25,542 bases of DNA from Amphimedon queenslandica (lineage: Eukaryota; Porifera; Demospongiae; Haplosclerida; Niphatidae), in contig NW_003547072.1 of the NCBI RefSeq assembly GCF_000090795.2, positions 1 to 25,542 on the forward strand. Direction: 5' to 3'. Shown here piece by piece: positions 9,516-19,594 of this stretch. Both the position numbers and the translations under genes were made by a program. Positions within the stretch are counted from its first letter, which is position 1, and each line of letters starts with the position of its first letter. The notes under the pieces were generated by a model, which was not told the DNA's origin, made no database searches, and saw only the letters and a list, made by a program, of their open reading frames with translations.

Positions 9516-10048
9516 GTATTACTATTTGTGAGCTTTTTATAACTTTAGGTGGCCATTCTCGCAGAGTTACTAAATATAGGATTGCTGTAGACATTGCTCG
9601 TACATTGTTGGGGATAGGATTAATAATCATATTATTTGTTCTTGCTATAAGAGTATATTTTAGTGTGAAGGGATCGTTTATAAGTTTTCATTATAACTAT
9701 GAGACTTATGCTGTGTTTGTTTTCTTTGGAGCATTAATGGGAGCAGTAAGTGCTTTGACTGTAGGTCCAGAGCCAATTATTGGACAATTATTATCTGGTA
9801 AGAATAAAATCAGTGATCATTATACATGTATTTGTATATTATTATTATTAGGTTATGGTACAAGGTCTAGTGTTGGATTAGGTGTATTACGTGCTTGCAT
9901 TGGAATAGGAACTGGAGCAATGGTTGGATCAGTTGCATTTAGTGATTTAATTCCATATAACCATATCAAAACTGCAGCAATTGTTATGGGTGGTCTAATT
10001 GGGGCTTTTATTGGTTATAAGTACTGCTCAGACTTTTTATCTTATTGA
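7173..10048 (+). CDS. A2: CARD-like protein with six glycine-zipper membrane segments
   Basis: The exons are 7173-7185, 7228-7524, 7575-8420, 8530-8610, 9061-9150, 9243-9440, 9549-9797 and 9852-10048, giving 656 residues with all junctions phase 1. The order is as in A1: CARD-like exon, helical exon, linker exons, then three membrane-hairpin exons. Exon 3 opens GGGSHFQAFVPLVEAVDQSP, nearer to A3 than to A1. The intron 1 donor is weak (CAG|GTTGAT). Intron 4 carries a transposon inserted across its own donor site. Introns 6 (108 bases) and 7 (54 bases) are multiples of three and stop-free, so retaining them would give a longer membrane region with a run of 24 asparagines. An alternative acceptor for exon 6 lies nine bases upstream (from 9234). 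Function is unknown, as for A1. Confidence 0.8.
8608..8984. mobile_element. hAT-like MITE inserted across the A2 exon 4 splice donor
   Basis: The element covers 8616-8976 (361 bases). Its ends are CAGGGGCGTATCTGAG and, reverse-complemented from the right, CAGGGGCGTAGCTGGG. Flanking 8-base repeats are CAGGTAAG (8608-8615) and CAGGCAAG (8977-8984), a target duplication with one substitution. The duplicated target is the exon 4 end plus donor itself. The upstream copy keeps GT; the downstream copy now reads GC. There is no coding capacity. Confidence 0.9.
9442..9514. repeat. AAT microsatellite in A2 intron 6 (in frame)
   Basis: About 24 AAT units start at the exon 6 donor. The intron, 9441-9548, is 108 bases without a stop, so the repeat would encode polyasparagine between the first and second membrane hairpins if retained. 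Confidence 0.95.
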
Positions 10049-10171
10049 ACTATTTTTATGACAAAAAACAACAAAAAATCATTTTGGTGATGAGATCATG
10101 AGATTATCTCCCACCCACTTATTTGGGGCTGTTGGGCGTTGGCTTGTTGGCTAAACAGTAAACACCATGAG

Positions 10172-12891
10172 ATGGCAGCTATAGGTAGACCCAATTGCTT
10201 GTGTTTGCAGGCTGTATAACTATATGGATTTTCCTTTGTAGATGCTCCAGAATATATTGTGGTTAAAGATCATCTCGCTGATGTTATTGATTTATTAGCT
10301 GGGAATGCTCCAGTCATTACACAATTTTCAAACCACCTCTTCTCATCTGGTCTCATTCCTAAAGAGGTACATCTCAATCCGAAGAGCAGTCCTTTAGATA
10401 GAGCCACCCAGCTTATTAATTCAGTGTCTTGTACAATTGGAGCTCATTCTGATCCTAACAGTGTCTTCCATGGGCTTGTTTCTTCATTGCAAAAAGTTGA
10501 ACTCACTGATATGGCAAGAAAACTTCAGCAAAGCCTTGGTAAGTTGAGAAAATTATATTATAGACTTTTCCCACTACAAAATATATTAATGAGCCACCAT
10601 GTTGTGGAATAAATGTACAGGGATGAATAGGCAAAATGCACTGTTTCTTTATTTTTCCAAGAATTGTGAAAGCAAGACCAAAAACAAATGTGTAGTGAGT
10701 ATTTCTGTGTGCATATATATGTAAGTTGAAAGTTGTAAAAGTCACTTTTTCCCCATTCATTTTTGGTACATCTATCCCACACAATATGGTGGCTCATTAA
10801 TGATAATATTCGGCATTGCTAAATGCTCAGTGGTGGGCTATATTTTACTGAATTGTATATAGGAGGAATAAGTCACTCTCAGGTAGTTGTGCCATTAGCA
10901 GCTGTAGACCAATCACCAACTGTAATTCAGCTCAGCTCTAAAGACGAAGTAGCAAGAAACATTGACAAACTTTATGATCAGTTTACTGATCTTGTTACAG
11001 ATCTTAGAACTCAATTTGAAGAATTAATATCTGAAGGTAAAATAAAGCTAATACAAGTTACTCGACAAGCTGCTGACTATTTAAGAAGAAGAGTGACAAG
11101 CTTACAAGTAAATAGCATTGATGAATTGTTTGATTCTCTTCGGCCACATTGTGATTTTCTCAACTGTAGCTTGCTTAGAAAGCTCACAAATAAGTTTCTT
11201 GCTGGTGATGAATTGCAGTTGTCATTGTCACAGTACATTGATAAGATGGATAAGCTGTTAGAATCATCCCAATTGAAGCACATTCGATCAACTGTCAAAG
11301 AAAGGTTATCGTTTTTACCGGCACCAACTACTAGTGAACACACTGTGCTTATCATTTTTAAGCTGCATGATAGATGGGAAGAAATGACTTTAGAAAATTT
11401 CAAGAGAGTCCTTATTCATTACTTTGGATCAAATGCTGATCTCTTCAGCCACATTTATTTTGATTATGGATCACTCATTGTTAAGATGCTGATACCAACT
11501 TCAATCTTCCAATCAGTAAAAGATGTACTTATTGCCAGGAGGAGCTCAATGAATAGAATTGGAATTTTTGAAGTTGTTATTAGACCTATTAGTGGAGAGA
11601 TGGAGTTTAACATCGATGATGCTATTGATTTTGAGCAGTCACTAATGGATTCAGTTAAAGAAAATGATGACTTTGACGCAATAATGCTACTAAAGTTAGG
11701 AGCTGATCATTACAGTATAAGTGCAAATGCTTATAACCAGCTTTCCATGATTGACATTGATCTACCACTAACTCAAGGTATATAAGTTAGTACTGGTGAT
11801 AAAGGTCACCATAGCATTCATAGTTCATACACTGCTAAAAGTTATAGGATCAATTTTTGATTCCTCTTTGCATTGAACTTCCATGTAGTAATTTTATTTT
11901 TAAAATGTTATTTATTTACACATTTTATTCATTATTATACATTGTATAGAAACTAATCTTAATGAAAGAAATGAAATACCAGGTACTAAGTACGGCCAGC
12001 TCAGTAGGTCCACAAGCCAATCTAGCCAAGGTAAGCAATCAGTCAGTAAAAATGGTTTGGTCAATTTTGGTATATGCATTATTGATGAGATTATTAAAGT
12101 CAATTACTTCTTTGTACTAATTTTTCTTCACAAGTTATAGTAGATGCTTATAATGCAAGACTAAACAGAGTATTCTACATTATTTTTCCTGCAATAATTA
12201 TTTATTGGTTTGTTAACAATGCTGGCACAAAACTTATGGAAGATCTTTTTGTTTTTGCTGTAAGCTCTTGTGTGGGTGGTTCATTTGGAGCATTTGTTGG
12301 GACAGAAGTTTTTGACAAATATAAATCTGTCAGGCATAATGGTAATAATTTAAATTTTATAATAAAGATTTTATTACATTTTCATAGCCTTTCACCCTGG
12401 TAGAATCACTAATAGGAGGGTCATTATAGACAGTGTGTGTCAATTTCTTGGTATAGGAGGAATATATGTCATATTCAGTGGTGCTCTAATTTATACTTCT
12501 TACTTCTTTGATGTTACACAATACATACCTATTTTCATTGGATCAATAACTGGAGCAGTATATACTATGACAACAGCTCCAGAACCCAAACCTATCCAAT
12601 CAAGTTAGAAAAAATTAACCATCATTTTTATTTGTAATAACAATAGATTATTTTCACTGCTCAAGTAATCCTTTTAAGCATATATTTCGCTATTGTTTTG
12701 GAGTATTTACTGGTTTAATGGCTGGAATAGTAACTGGAGCAGTAGTTGGATCATTTGGAATTCTTAATACAGATATCATTTCATATAAGCATGTTAAAAT
12801 TACAGTATTTGTTATGGGGGGATTACTTGTAGCTTTTGCTGGTTATAGGTATTATTGTTTTGTAAGTAAAAAAACAGGTAGAAGTTTCTAA
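10172..12891 (+). CDS. A3: diverged CARD-like protein with six membrane segments
   Basis: The exons are 10172-10184, 10242-10538, 10863-11777, 11950-12030, 12135-12341, 12388-12603 and 12647-12891. All are phase 1, giving 657 residues. The first three exons are close to A2 (CARD-like domain from APEYIVVKDHL, then the LPLAAVDQSP helical region). The C-terminal half is strongly diverged. There is one linker exon rather than two (ETNLNERNEIPGTKYGQ). The hairpins VFYIIFPAIIIYWFV, SSCVGGSFGAFVGTEVFDK, GSITGAVYTMTTAPEP, GLMAGIVTGAVVGSFG and VFVMGGLLVAFAGYRY remain alignable with A1 and A2. It ends in a basic tail, KKTGRSF. Exon 1 differs from the other copies (ATGGCAGCTATAG) and is the least secure boundary. 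The last intron is 43 bases with a weak GTTAGA donor; exon 5 may start at 12141 instead. Confidence 0.75.
10585..10801. mobile_element. MITE in A3 intron 2
   Basis: Terminal inverted repeats ATTAATGAGCCACCAT match exactly for 16 bases (10585-10600 and 10786-10801) and continue imperfectly for about 35 bases, through a TTGTG block and ATGTAC. The element is about 217 bases with no coding capacity. The outermost ATTAAT is palindromic, so a TA, TTAA or ATTAAT target duplication cannot be told apart; superfamily unassigned. The A2 intron at this position lacks it. Confidence 0.8.
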
Positions 12892-13018
12892 TTAATTTTT
12901 GAACATTTTGAAAATATTTATCCATGGTTATTTTTAAATTATTGGACACTTGTCCTGAAGATGAGCCAATACAAGCTGATTTATCATAGATTGGTTTGGC
13001 ATATGCATGATGTAAAAA
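12892..13018. other. Short gap between A3 and the LINE fragment
   Basis: AT-rich 127-base spacer after the A3 stop. No polyadenylation hexamer or other element was recognised; the LINE homology begins at about 13019. Confidence 0.5.
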
Positions 13019-13924
13019 ATGTTCACCTCCTACCTCTCTGACAGACAACAAAGTGTTTGTGTCGGAGATTCAATCTCCTCACCTATTCCCATTACTTCAG
13101 GGGTTCCTCAGGGCTCAATTCTAGGACCTCTGCTTTTTCTACTGTTTGTTAATGATTTAAGTAATGGTATCCTTTCTCCTCATTCCAAAATGTTTCTATT
13201 TGCTGACGATATTCTACTTCTTCATCCCCTCGCAAATCCTTCAACTGACTGGACTTCCCTGCAAACTGAAATTGACTCTATTTGTACATGGATGCACAAA
13301 AACTCACTATCTCTAAACGCTTCTAAGTCAAAATACATAATATATTCTCTTTCACGTCACTCAGTCTTTGATACTCTTCCTCTCCTTTATCTAAATCAAT
13401 CACCTATTGATCATGTGTTTTCCTATACCTTGGTTTACAGGCATTCATCTACAGAGACTATTCTTCTTCTATATGTGACACTATATAGTTCGGCCAATTT
13501 TGGAGTTTGCTTCCTCAATTTGGGATCCTCCTCCTCCCACAGTCTCATCACAACTGGAGGCTGTTCAGCATTTTGGCTTAAAAATAGCCTTCAAATTATG
13601 GTCTATCCCATACCACCATCTCCTAAATCTCTCTCACCTTACTTCCCTGTCTCATTGGCGATTAAATTTAAAATTGTCCTGCCTTTTAAGATAAAAGAAA
13701 ATCTTTCATTTACCCCATTCCATCCTCTACAAATTAAAGCTCCCTCCTGCTATTCTCTTCGATCTAATAATAACGGTAACTTTTCTCAAATCACTTGCAA
13801 GACATCTACATATTCAAACTCATTTTACCCATCTACAATTAATCAATGGAACTATCTTCCCCCTTCCCTGAAACTTTCTCTTTCCCTCTCATATATTAAA
13901 TTTTTCATTGATCATTGTCTATAA
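13019..13924 (+). mobile_element. 5'-truncated, frameshifted LINE reverse transcriptase fragment
   Basis: The open frame begins in FTSYLSDRQQSV, then carries the reverse transcriptase motifs SGVPQGSILGPLLFLLFVND and FADDILLLH, in which FADD is the catalytic YxDD box. Between about 13430 and 13700 the coherent sequence moves to another frame (EFASSIWDPPPPTV, LEAVQHFGLKIAF). Afterwards the first frame resumes with the conserved tail FYPSTINQWNYLPPSLK. At least two indels have therefore occurred. The domain order and tail fit jockey/CR1-type non-LTR retrotransposons. The 5' part (endonuclease and palm start) is missing, typical of incomplete reverse transcription. An ATT-rich run follows at 13957-13972, a common LINE 3' end. 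Confidence 0.88.
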
Positions 13925-14067
13925 TACTGTACAATTATTTCAACAGTTAGCTTTGCTATTATTATTATTAAAAAATGATTGAAAATGAAAAGATTGTTAA
14001 TGGAATGTACACAAAAAGTACAATCATAATAATAGGGTGCTGAGTTTCAGTAAAGTTCTACAGTGAT

Positions 14068-14310
14068 GTGCATGATGAAAATAATTCTCAACCTCATTGG
14101 ATAGAACTAGTACAACATTTATATGAAACAATCTTCATCCATCCATCACTTGAATATGTTGGGATTTATACTGGATACCTTGCTCCTTGTCTCCTAGAAG
14201 ATACTCTTAAATATCAAAAGAAGATATTAGAACAACCATGCAAACCACTACCAACAGTACATAATCAAGTACAAGATTTAGAGTACATGCATAATGTATT
14301 CTTGATATAA
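14068..14310 (+). pseudogene. 3'-terminal scrap of an NLR gene
   Basis: The frame QPHWIELVQHLYETIFIHP, SLEYVGIYTGY, then KPLPTV closely matches the C-terminus of the complete NLR at 19402-19590 (QPNWIELVQHLYETIFIHP, KPLPIV). DNA identity is very high over about 14085-14265 with a few small indels. No NACHT or LRR sequence lies upstream; that side is AT-rich and then LINE. This is the truncated end of a second, duplicated NLR gene and is not expected to make a functional protein. Confidence 0.85.
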
Positions 14311-14841
14311 ATAATAATAACAGTAGTATTTTATAGACTAATTCAATTTTGTTTTTTCCTTTTAATTCCCCTATGTCTTCTATATTCTGGCTTTGTGTGT
14401 TTCTTTCTTGTCATTTTTGATATTTTCATTTGCATATGTGATTACTAGGTTTTCATTTTTTCGAATTTAATATAAAAACTAATGTTTTGTAGAAGTTTGA
14501 GCTGACTCTGAGCTCAAATTTTCAAGTTACCATTTTTAATGAAACACAGACAAACCGAGTACCTAGTCCTCGCCTACGCAAAGCTGGGTAGGGCCAAAAT
14601 AGGTTAATTTTTAAAAACTTCCTTGTATTATAATTGCCCATGCTTTTTTGAAAAAATGACACGGAAATCAGCCCAAAGAAGAGAGAGAAATGGTAAAAGA
14701 GATAGTAAGAGAGAGATAGAGAGAGAAAAAGCTAGAGTCACAGCAGTTATACTAGAGGGCACAGTAAAGCTTGGTTCAAAACATTTTGTTGTCATCAGAT
14801 GTATGTGCTGTGTGTAACAAAATGTAAGCAGAGCTCTATAA
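14311..14841. other. Intergenic stretch without a recognised gene
   Basis: AT-rich sequence containing a dispersed 32-base repeat (14557-14588) and a short GA-rich, AGAGAG-type tract around 14680-14730. Small open frames on both strands show no domain or exon logic. Confidence 0.5.
14557..14588. repeat. Dispersed 32-base repeat, inverted partner at 24742-24773
   Basis: The 32 bases GAGTACCTAG...GCAAAGCTGGG are exactly reverse-complemented at 24742-24773, and weaker similarity continues on both sides (CAGACAAAC / TTGTCTGT). The two copies face each other across 10.2 kb that includes the NLR gene, A4 and A5. Likely the conserved part of a transposable element family. Confidence 0.8.
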
Positions 14842-14876
14842 TAGCACAAGTAATAGAGGCTCTATTACTTGTGCTA
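14842..14876. repeat. Perfect 17-bp inverted repeat with a one-base centre
   Basis: TAGCACAAGTAATAGAG at 14842-14858 is followed by one G and then its exact reverse complement at 14860-14876. With essentially no loop, this favours a cruciform or a fold-back element end over an RNA hairpin such as a microRNA precursor. No target duplication was seen beside it. Confidence 0.9.
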
Positions 14877-15521
14877 GAACTTTTTATTCTACATAAAAGA
14901 CCATATTCTAACCTACATTACATGTACATGGTCACAGCCTGATACACCATGCACTTCCCCACTGTTGGAGAATTGATCTAGCTTGCAAGACTATATGTTA
15001 TGTATAAATTGTTTGGTAACAGATACACCAGAAACCACTCCAAATGCACCTCCAAAAAGAAATAAGATATTGTGATAAAGGTATAACCTCTCCCCTTTAC
15101 TGTGCAATAGGAATACACCCCTTTTGACTGTTACTGTTTGCATGATGGTGAACATTATCACATTTGTTGTTGAGGAAATTATGATAGTTTTAAGCACAAC
15201 TAATTTAGTAGTATGAAGATGATTTGAAACTATTAAAACTACATATTTAGCAGTTTCGTCTAGTGTGCAACAAAGGGGCCTCATCACTGATAAAATAATA
15301 CTATTTTAGCATTAGGTTACATATTGTATGTAATCAATCACATGAATGTTATTATAACAGACCTGGACTTCCTCTAGCTTGTGGTTAGCCATTCAAGTGA
15401 ACGTTGTGCTTTTTTTTCATAGAAAAGTTTTCTCTTTAAAAGTCCTTCTTTCTATATTGTAGTGTAAGTGATCACTGAAATAGCTAAACCTTAAGTTATG
15501 TCCTCCATAATATAGTACAAG
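14877..15521. other. Upstream region of the NLR gene
   Basis: About 645 bases with no recognised gene. A minus-strand open frame at 14991-15287 has a glycine-rich hydrophobic segment (LFGGAFGVVSG) but no convincing exon borders. The NLR promoter should lie in the last few hundred bases; no TATA box or clear initiator was seen. Confidence 0.4.
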
Positions 15522-18500
15522 ATGATTGATGTCTCTCAATGGAGAGCAAGTATTGGACTGTGGAACTACTGTCAAGCTGCCTCCAGTAGACCAGCTAATA
15601 GCCGTCACTCTTGCTCATTCAAAGCTGCAGTAGACAGCAAGTCAGGCAGTACTACATCAGGAGAAAAGACATCTAAATTGCCAGCAGCTCTGTCTCTTAT
15701 TACTTCATCTTTATTAAGATATATGAAGCTCAATTTTATTCCTCCAACTGGTAAACAAACTAACAATATTTAATATTATCATACAGTGTATTTACAATAG
15801 GTAAAATTACTGTTTTTGTTATGATTCATTGCCTCCAGTCATTAGTCTTGTTTTATTCTCTCCTCCTCCTCTTATCAGGAGATGTTGAACTCAATCCTGG
15901 TCCTATAACAGGTAAACATACACTTAATACAACACTCATTAACTGTTACACTACTGCAGGTAATCCAAAGGATATATTAAGGACTCATTCTGTTAAACTC
16001 ATCAATGCTATTTCTGGTGATTTATTGAGAGTAACAAATGAGCTTCATGCTGCAAGATTAATACCAAAACTATTTAGACAAGAGATGCTTGTAGGAGCAG
16101 TTGATGATTACACTAAATCTACTAAACTTATGAATGTCACTGAACACCAGTTGGAATCCTCTCTTAATCCAGAGCAGTATCTTATTGATATATGTCATGT
16201 ATTAATAAATCAACGACATTGTACACTAACAGATATTGCTACCTCTATATTACACCAGTTAGGTGAGTGTGTGTGTATGTGTGTACTTTATCAGTGATCA
16301 ATATAGTCATTATACCTCAATACATTAGGTCAGTCTATACCTGATAATGTCACATCTATTAGTGCAATACCTGATGAAGTTCAAGGATATGCTGAGAATA
16401 TGAGACAGCACTACAAACACCAACCTATTGTTGCTACAGACTGGCCACCAAGAATTGGAAAAAATTTCTTTGGTAAATTAGCACTAGTAGAAAAACAAGA
16501 CTCCAGCACACAAGCAAAGTCAGCTTGGCATCTGTTAAGAGGACAAGTTGATAAAATAGTTAAACTAACTGAAAACAAAGAGATAAGTGTTGAAAATGTC
16601 CTCCAACCCACAGATAGTTCTCTGTCTCTCAGAGTAGTAATAGACGGTCCTCCTGGTATTGGTAAGACAACACTCTGCCGTAAACTGTTAAATAAGTGGT
16701 GCAATAAAACTCTCGTACATCAACAGTATGACTTGGTACTTTACTGTCCTTTAAGGAATAACAAGATAGCTACAGCTACTACACTAGCTGACCTGTTTGA
16801 GTATAGACGTTATGAAGTTCCCATGGTATCTGAATGGTTTGAGAAGAAGAATGGAGAAGGGTTACTGATATTGTTTGATGGTTGGGATGAACTAAGTGAA
16901 CAACTCAGAAAGTCTTCATTAGCTGCTAGTATCATTTATAGAAAGCACTTAGACCAATGTTCAGTAATTGTTACCTCTCGTAGCTATGCCTCCTCTTCAC
17001 TTTTGAAAATGAATATTCTCAGTAGACATGTTCAAGTCATTGGGTTTTCTAAGGAAGAAATATCAACAGTAATTATACAAACACTTCAAAATAATGCAAA
17101 ACTAGCACAAGAAATTATTGATGAAAACACACCATGCATATGGAAGAAATACAAATTCTATTTCACAACTACTCAAAGCAGTAAGGACTCACAACTAGCA
17201 GTAAAACTCATTAATGATCTTAAAGTACGAAATGATGTTCATTCATTGTGTTATGTACCACTAGTCTGTTCCATGGTCATCTTAGTTTATTGCAAGGAAG
17301 GAGGACGCTTACCAACAACACTCACTGAACTGTATGAGAACTTTATCCTGCAAACTATCAGAAGGCATGTGGAAATAAAACCAAGACATGATATTGACCC
17401 ATATGCTTTAGGTAGTCTTTCTTCATTACCATCACAATTAGCTAAACCTTTACAAGATATGTGTCAATTAGCTTATACCAACCTGGCTAATACAAGAATG
17501 ACATTCTCTTCAGATCAAGTACAATCACTGAGTGAGGCAGTCAAGGAAGACTATCTCGGATTGATGACAACATTCACAGAATATGATGAGAAGAAGTATC
17601 AGTTCCTTCACTTGACTATACAAGAATTTTTAGCTGCATGGTGGATAGCTAAGCATGAGAAGAAGACAGAGGAAATGTTTAAGGAACACTTTGATGATGA
17701 TCACTTTCGAATGTGTCTGAGGTTTGTGGCAGGTCTAACTCACCTTAAACATGAGAGCTATCAACAGTATTTTAATATACCACAGCTTGGGCTGCAATGT
17801 ATGAGGAAATCATTGATAAGATATGACACTTGTTTCTCAACCTATTTTAATCCTGTGAGAGAATATGATCATATCAGTTATCATATTCTCATTCTTCTTT
17901 TTCAACTCCTGTATGAATCACAGAACAAAAAATTATGTGAAGTATTGGTACAATCTATCAGCAACCACTCACTGTGTCTCAATGAAGAGAGAGTATCATT
18001 ATCATTGTTTGACTGGTTGTGTCTTAGTTATTGTATAAACAATTCCAACACAACATGGAATCACTTGCACCTTGGGAATGTATCTACTAACCAGTCACTA
18101 TCAGTCTTCACTGCTGGACTAACCAATAATTCACTGCAAACCCAGTGTAAGAAACTGGAAGTAGTGTTGCATGAACCCACTGATGAATTAATACACAAAT
18201 TATTACAACCATTATTTCTATACAAAATTCAGGAGTGCTACTTTGACTTATATCAAGGCCAATATGTTCCTTTTTTTGTATTGTTACAATTCCTCAATCT
18301 TCCTCAGTTAAAGATACTGCACTTGATAATGGGTACTGGCTTGCTAACATTAGACAATTATACAGACTACACAGATGAGCAAACTAAACTTGAGAAATGT
18401 ATAGAAATGAATTCAACACTACAAGAAATGAATTTTAAGTATCAAATTAAAACAAGCGGCCTTTATTCGACAAGTATCACTCATAGCATCATTAGAGGAA

Positions 18501-19594
18501 TAACAAAAAATAAAACAATAAAATCATTATCATCACATATAGAGCTATTTTTTCCTGATGATCTTGACCCGGGTGAGATTTGTGTTGACCCTCCTCCTCA
18601 ACCTGATGGAGTAATAGAGCAGCTACTAATATCCAACACCACATTACAAGCTCTTTCACTGAATGTATTATTCCTACCATCATCACTGAATATTGGGGAG
18701 GTGAACACACCACTGACTGCTCTAGAGATAGGAGCAGAAATTTGGTTATGGTCCCACTCTGCTAAACTGATGACATCACTACTTCCACAAATCAAAGGAT
18801 TACACTCTCTGATACTACCTGAACCATACTCACCACATCTTCTGTTTCTCTCTCATCCCAGTCTACATACACTTACTTTACCACTAGACACAGCTGAGAG
18901 TGCTATTGAACTATTTACTATTCTACAAACCAATGCTACTCTTAAAGCTCTGAGCGTGATGATAAAGGAGTCATTTGATACCAGCAGTGTGGGTACTAGT
19001 CTACAAGGCATGCTGACACAAAACCGAACACTGAAATACCTTCAGATTAATAGCTGGTATAGTTCCAGTCTCATTTCCAGTTCATTTCTGTTCTTCCTAA
19101 CAACTGGTCTCAGACACAACACCAATCTACAACAATTGAGTGTATTCATTCCACTGAATGAAGAGATAAAAACTTTTTTTAATGTCATCTCCCAAAAGAG
19201 CAATCTCACAGAGCTTAGAGTGACCTTCAAACTAACTAAGTCATTATACATATTACACTGTAATTGGGAAAAAACACAAGAAATTAAAACAGTATTGTTT
19301 TATGAAAAGGTACTACCTGCTGTTACTAACATGTTACAGTCACATACAACCATCAGACTACTGAGTATAGAGTGTGAAGATATTGATATAGAGTCATCTC
19401 AACCTAACTGGATAGAACTAGTACAACATTTATATGAAACTATCTTCATCCATCCATCACTTGAATGTATTAGGATTTATACTGAATACATTCCTCTCCT
19501 GCTGAATACTCTTAAAGATCAAAAGAAGACATTGATTGATAGACACAAAAAAGAACAACCACACAAACCACTACCAATAGTGACAATAAATTAA
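15522..19594 (+). CDS. NLR immune receptor: 2A-bearing leader, CARD-like domain, NACHT, LRR
   Basis: The exons are 15522-15750, 15801-15911, 15960-16262 and 16329-19594. All junctions are phase 1, giving 1302 residues. Residues 1-83 are a leader starting MIDVSQWRASIG. Residues 88-101 are hydrophobic (LQSLVLFYSLLLLL), directly followed by the 2A-like GDVELNPGP (103-111). Exon 3 encodes a CARD-like domain (about 116-215). The NACHT domain has Walker A GPPGIGKT (321-328), Walker B LLILFDGWDE (393-402), a sensor strand VIVTSRS (427-433) and the winged-helix region FLHLTIQEFLAAWW (640-653). The C-terminus has degenerate LRRs (LQTNATLKALSV, LTQNRTLKYLQI, LRHNTNLQQLSV). NLRs sense intracellular danger and oligomerise through NACHT; the ligand is unknown. 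Translation could instead start at M84, placing the hydrophobic-2A segment at the N-terminus. A possible ATTAAA polyadenylation signal lies at 19684-19689. Confidence 0.85.
15881..15904 (+). other. 2A-like ribosome-skipping peptide DVELNPGP
   Basis: The codons encode D104 to P111 of the NLR and match the D(V/I)ExNPGP consensus exactly. Known 2A peptides make the ribosome skip the last Gly-Pro bond, releasing the upstream chain and restarting at Pro. Here that would release a 110-residue (or, from M84, 27-residue) hydrophobic leader and a 1192-residue NLR starting at P111. The upstream leucine-rich stretch could also act as a signal sequence when skipping fails. Confidence 0.85.

Noticed and set aside
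9118-9630. Minus-strand 170-residue open frame with a long leucine run
   Set aside because: It is the antisense of A2 exons 6-7; the leucine run is the reverse of the AAT microsatellite.
14623-14817. Plus-strand 64-residue frame rich in Arg, Lys and Glu
   Set aside because: The composition comes from a GA-rich low-complexity tract; no homology or exon context.
14991-15287. Minus-strand 98-residue frame with LFGGAFGVVSG, reminiscent of the A-family membrane hairpins
   Set aside because: Similarity is limited to a glycine-rich hydrophobic stretch, on the opposite strand to the array, with no phase-1 splice borders. A very old relic cannot be excluded.
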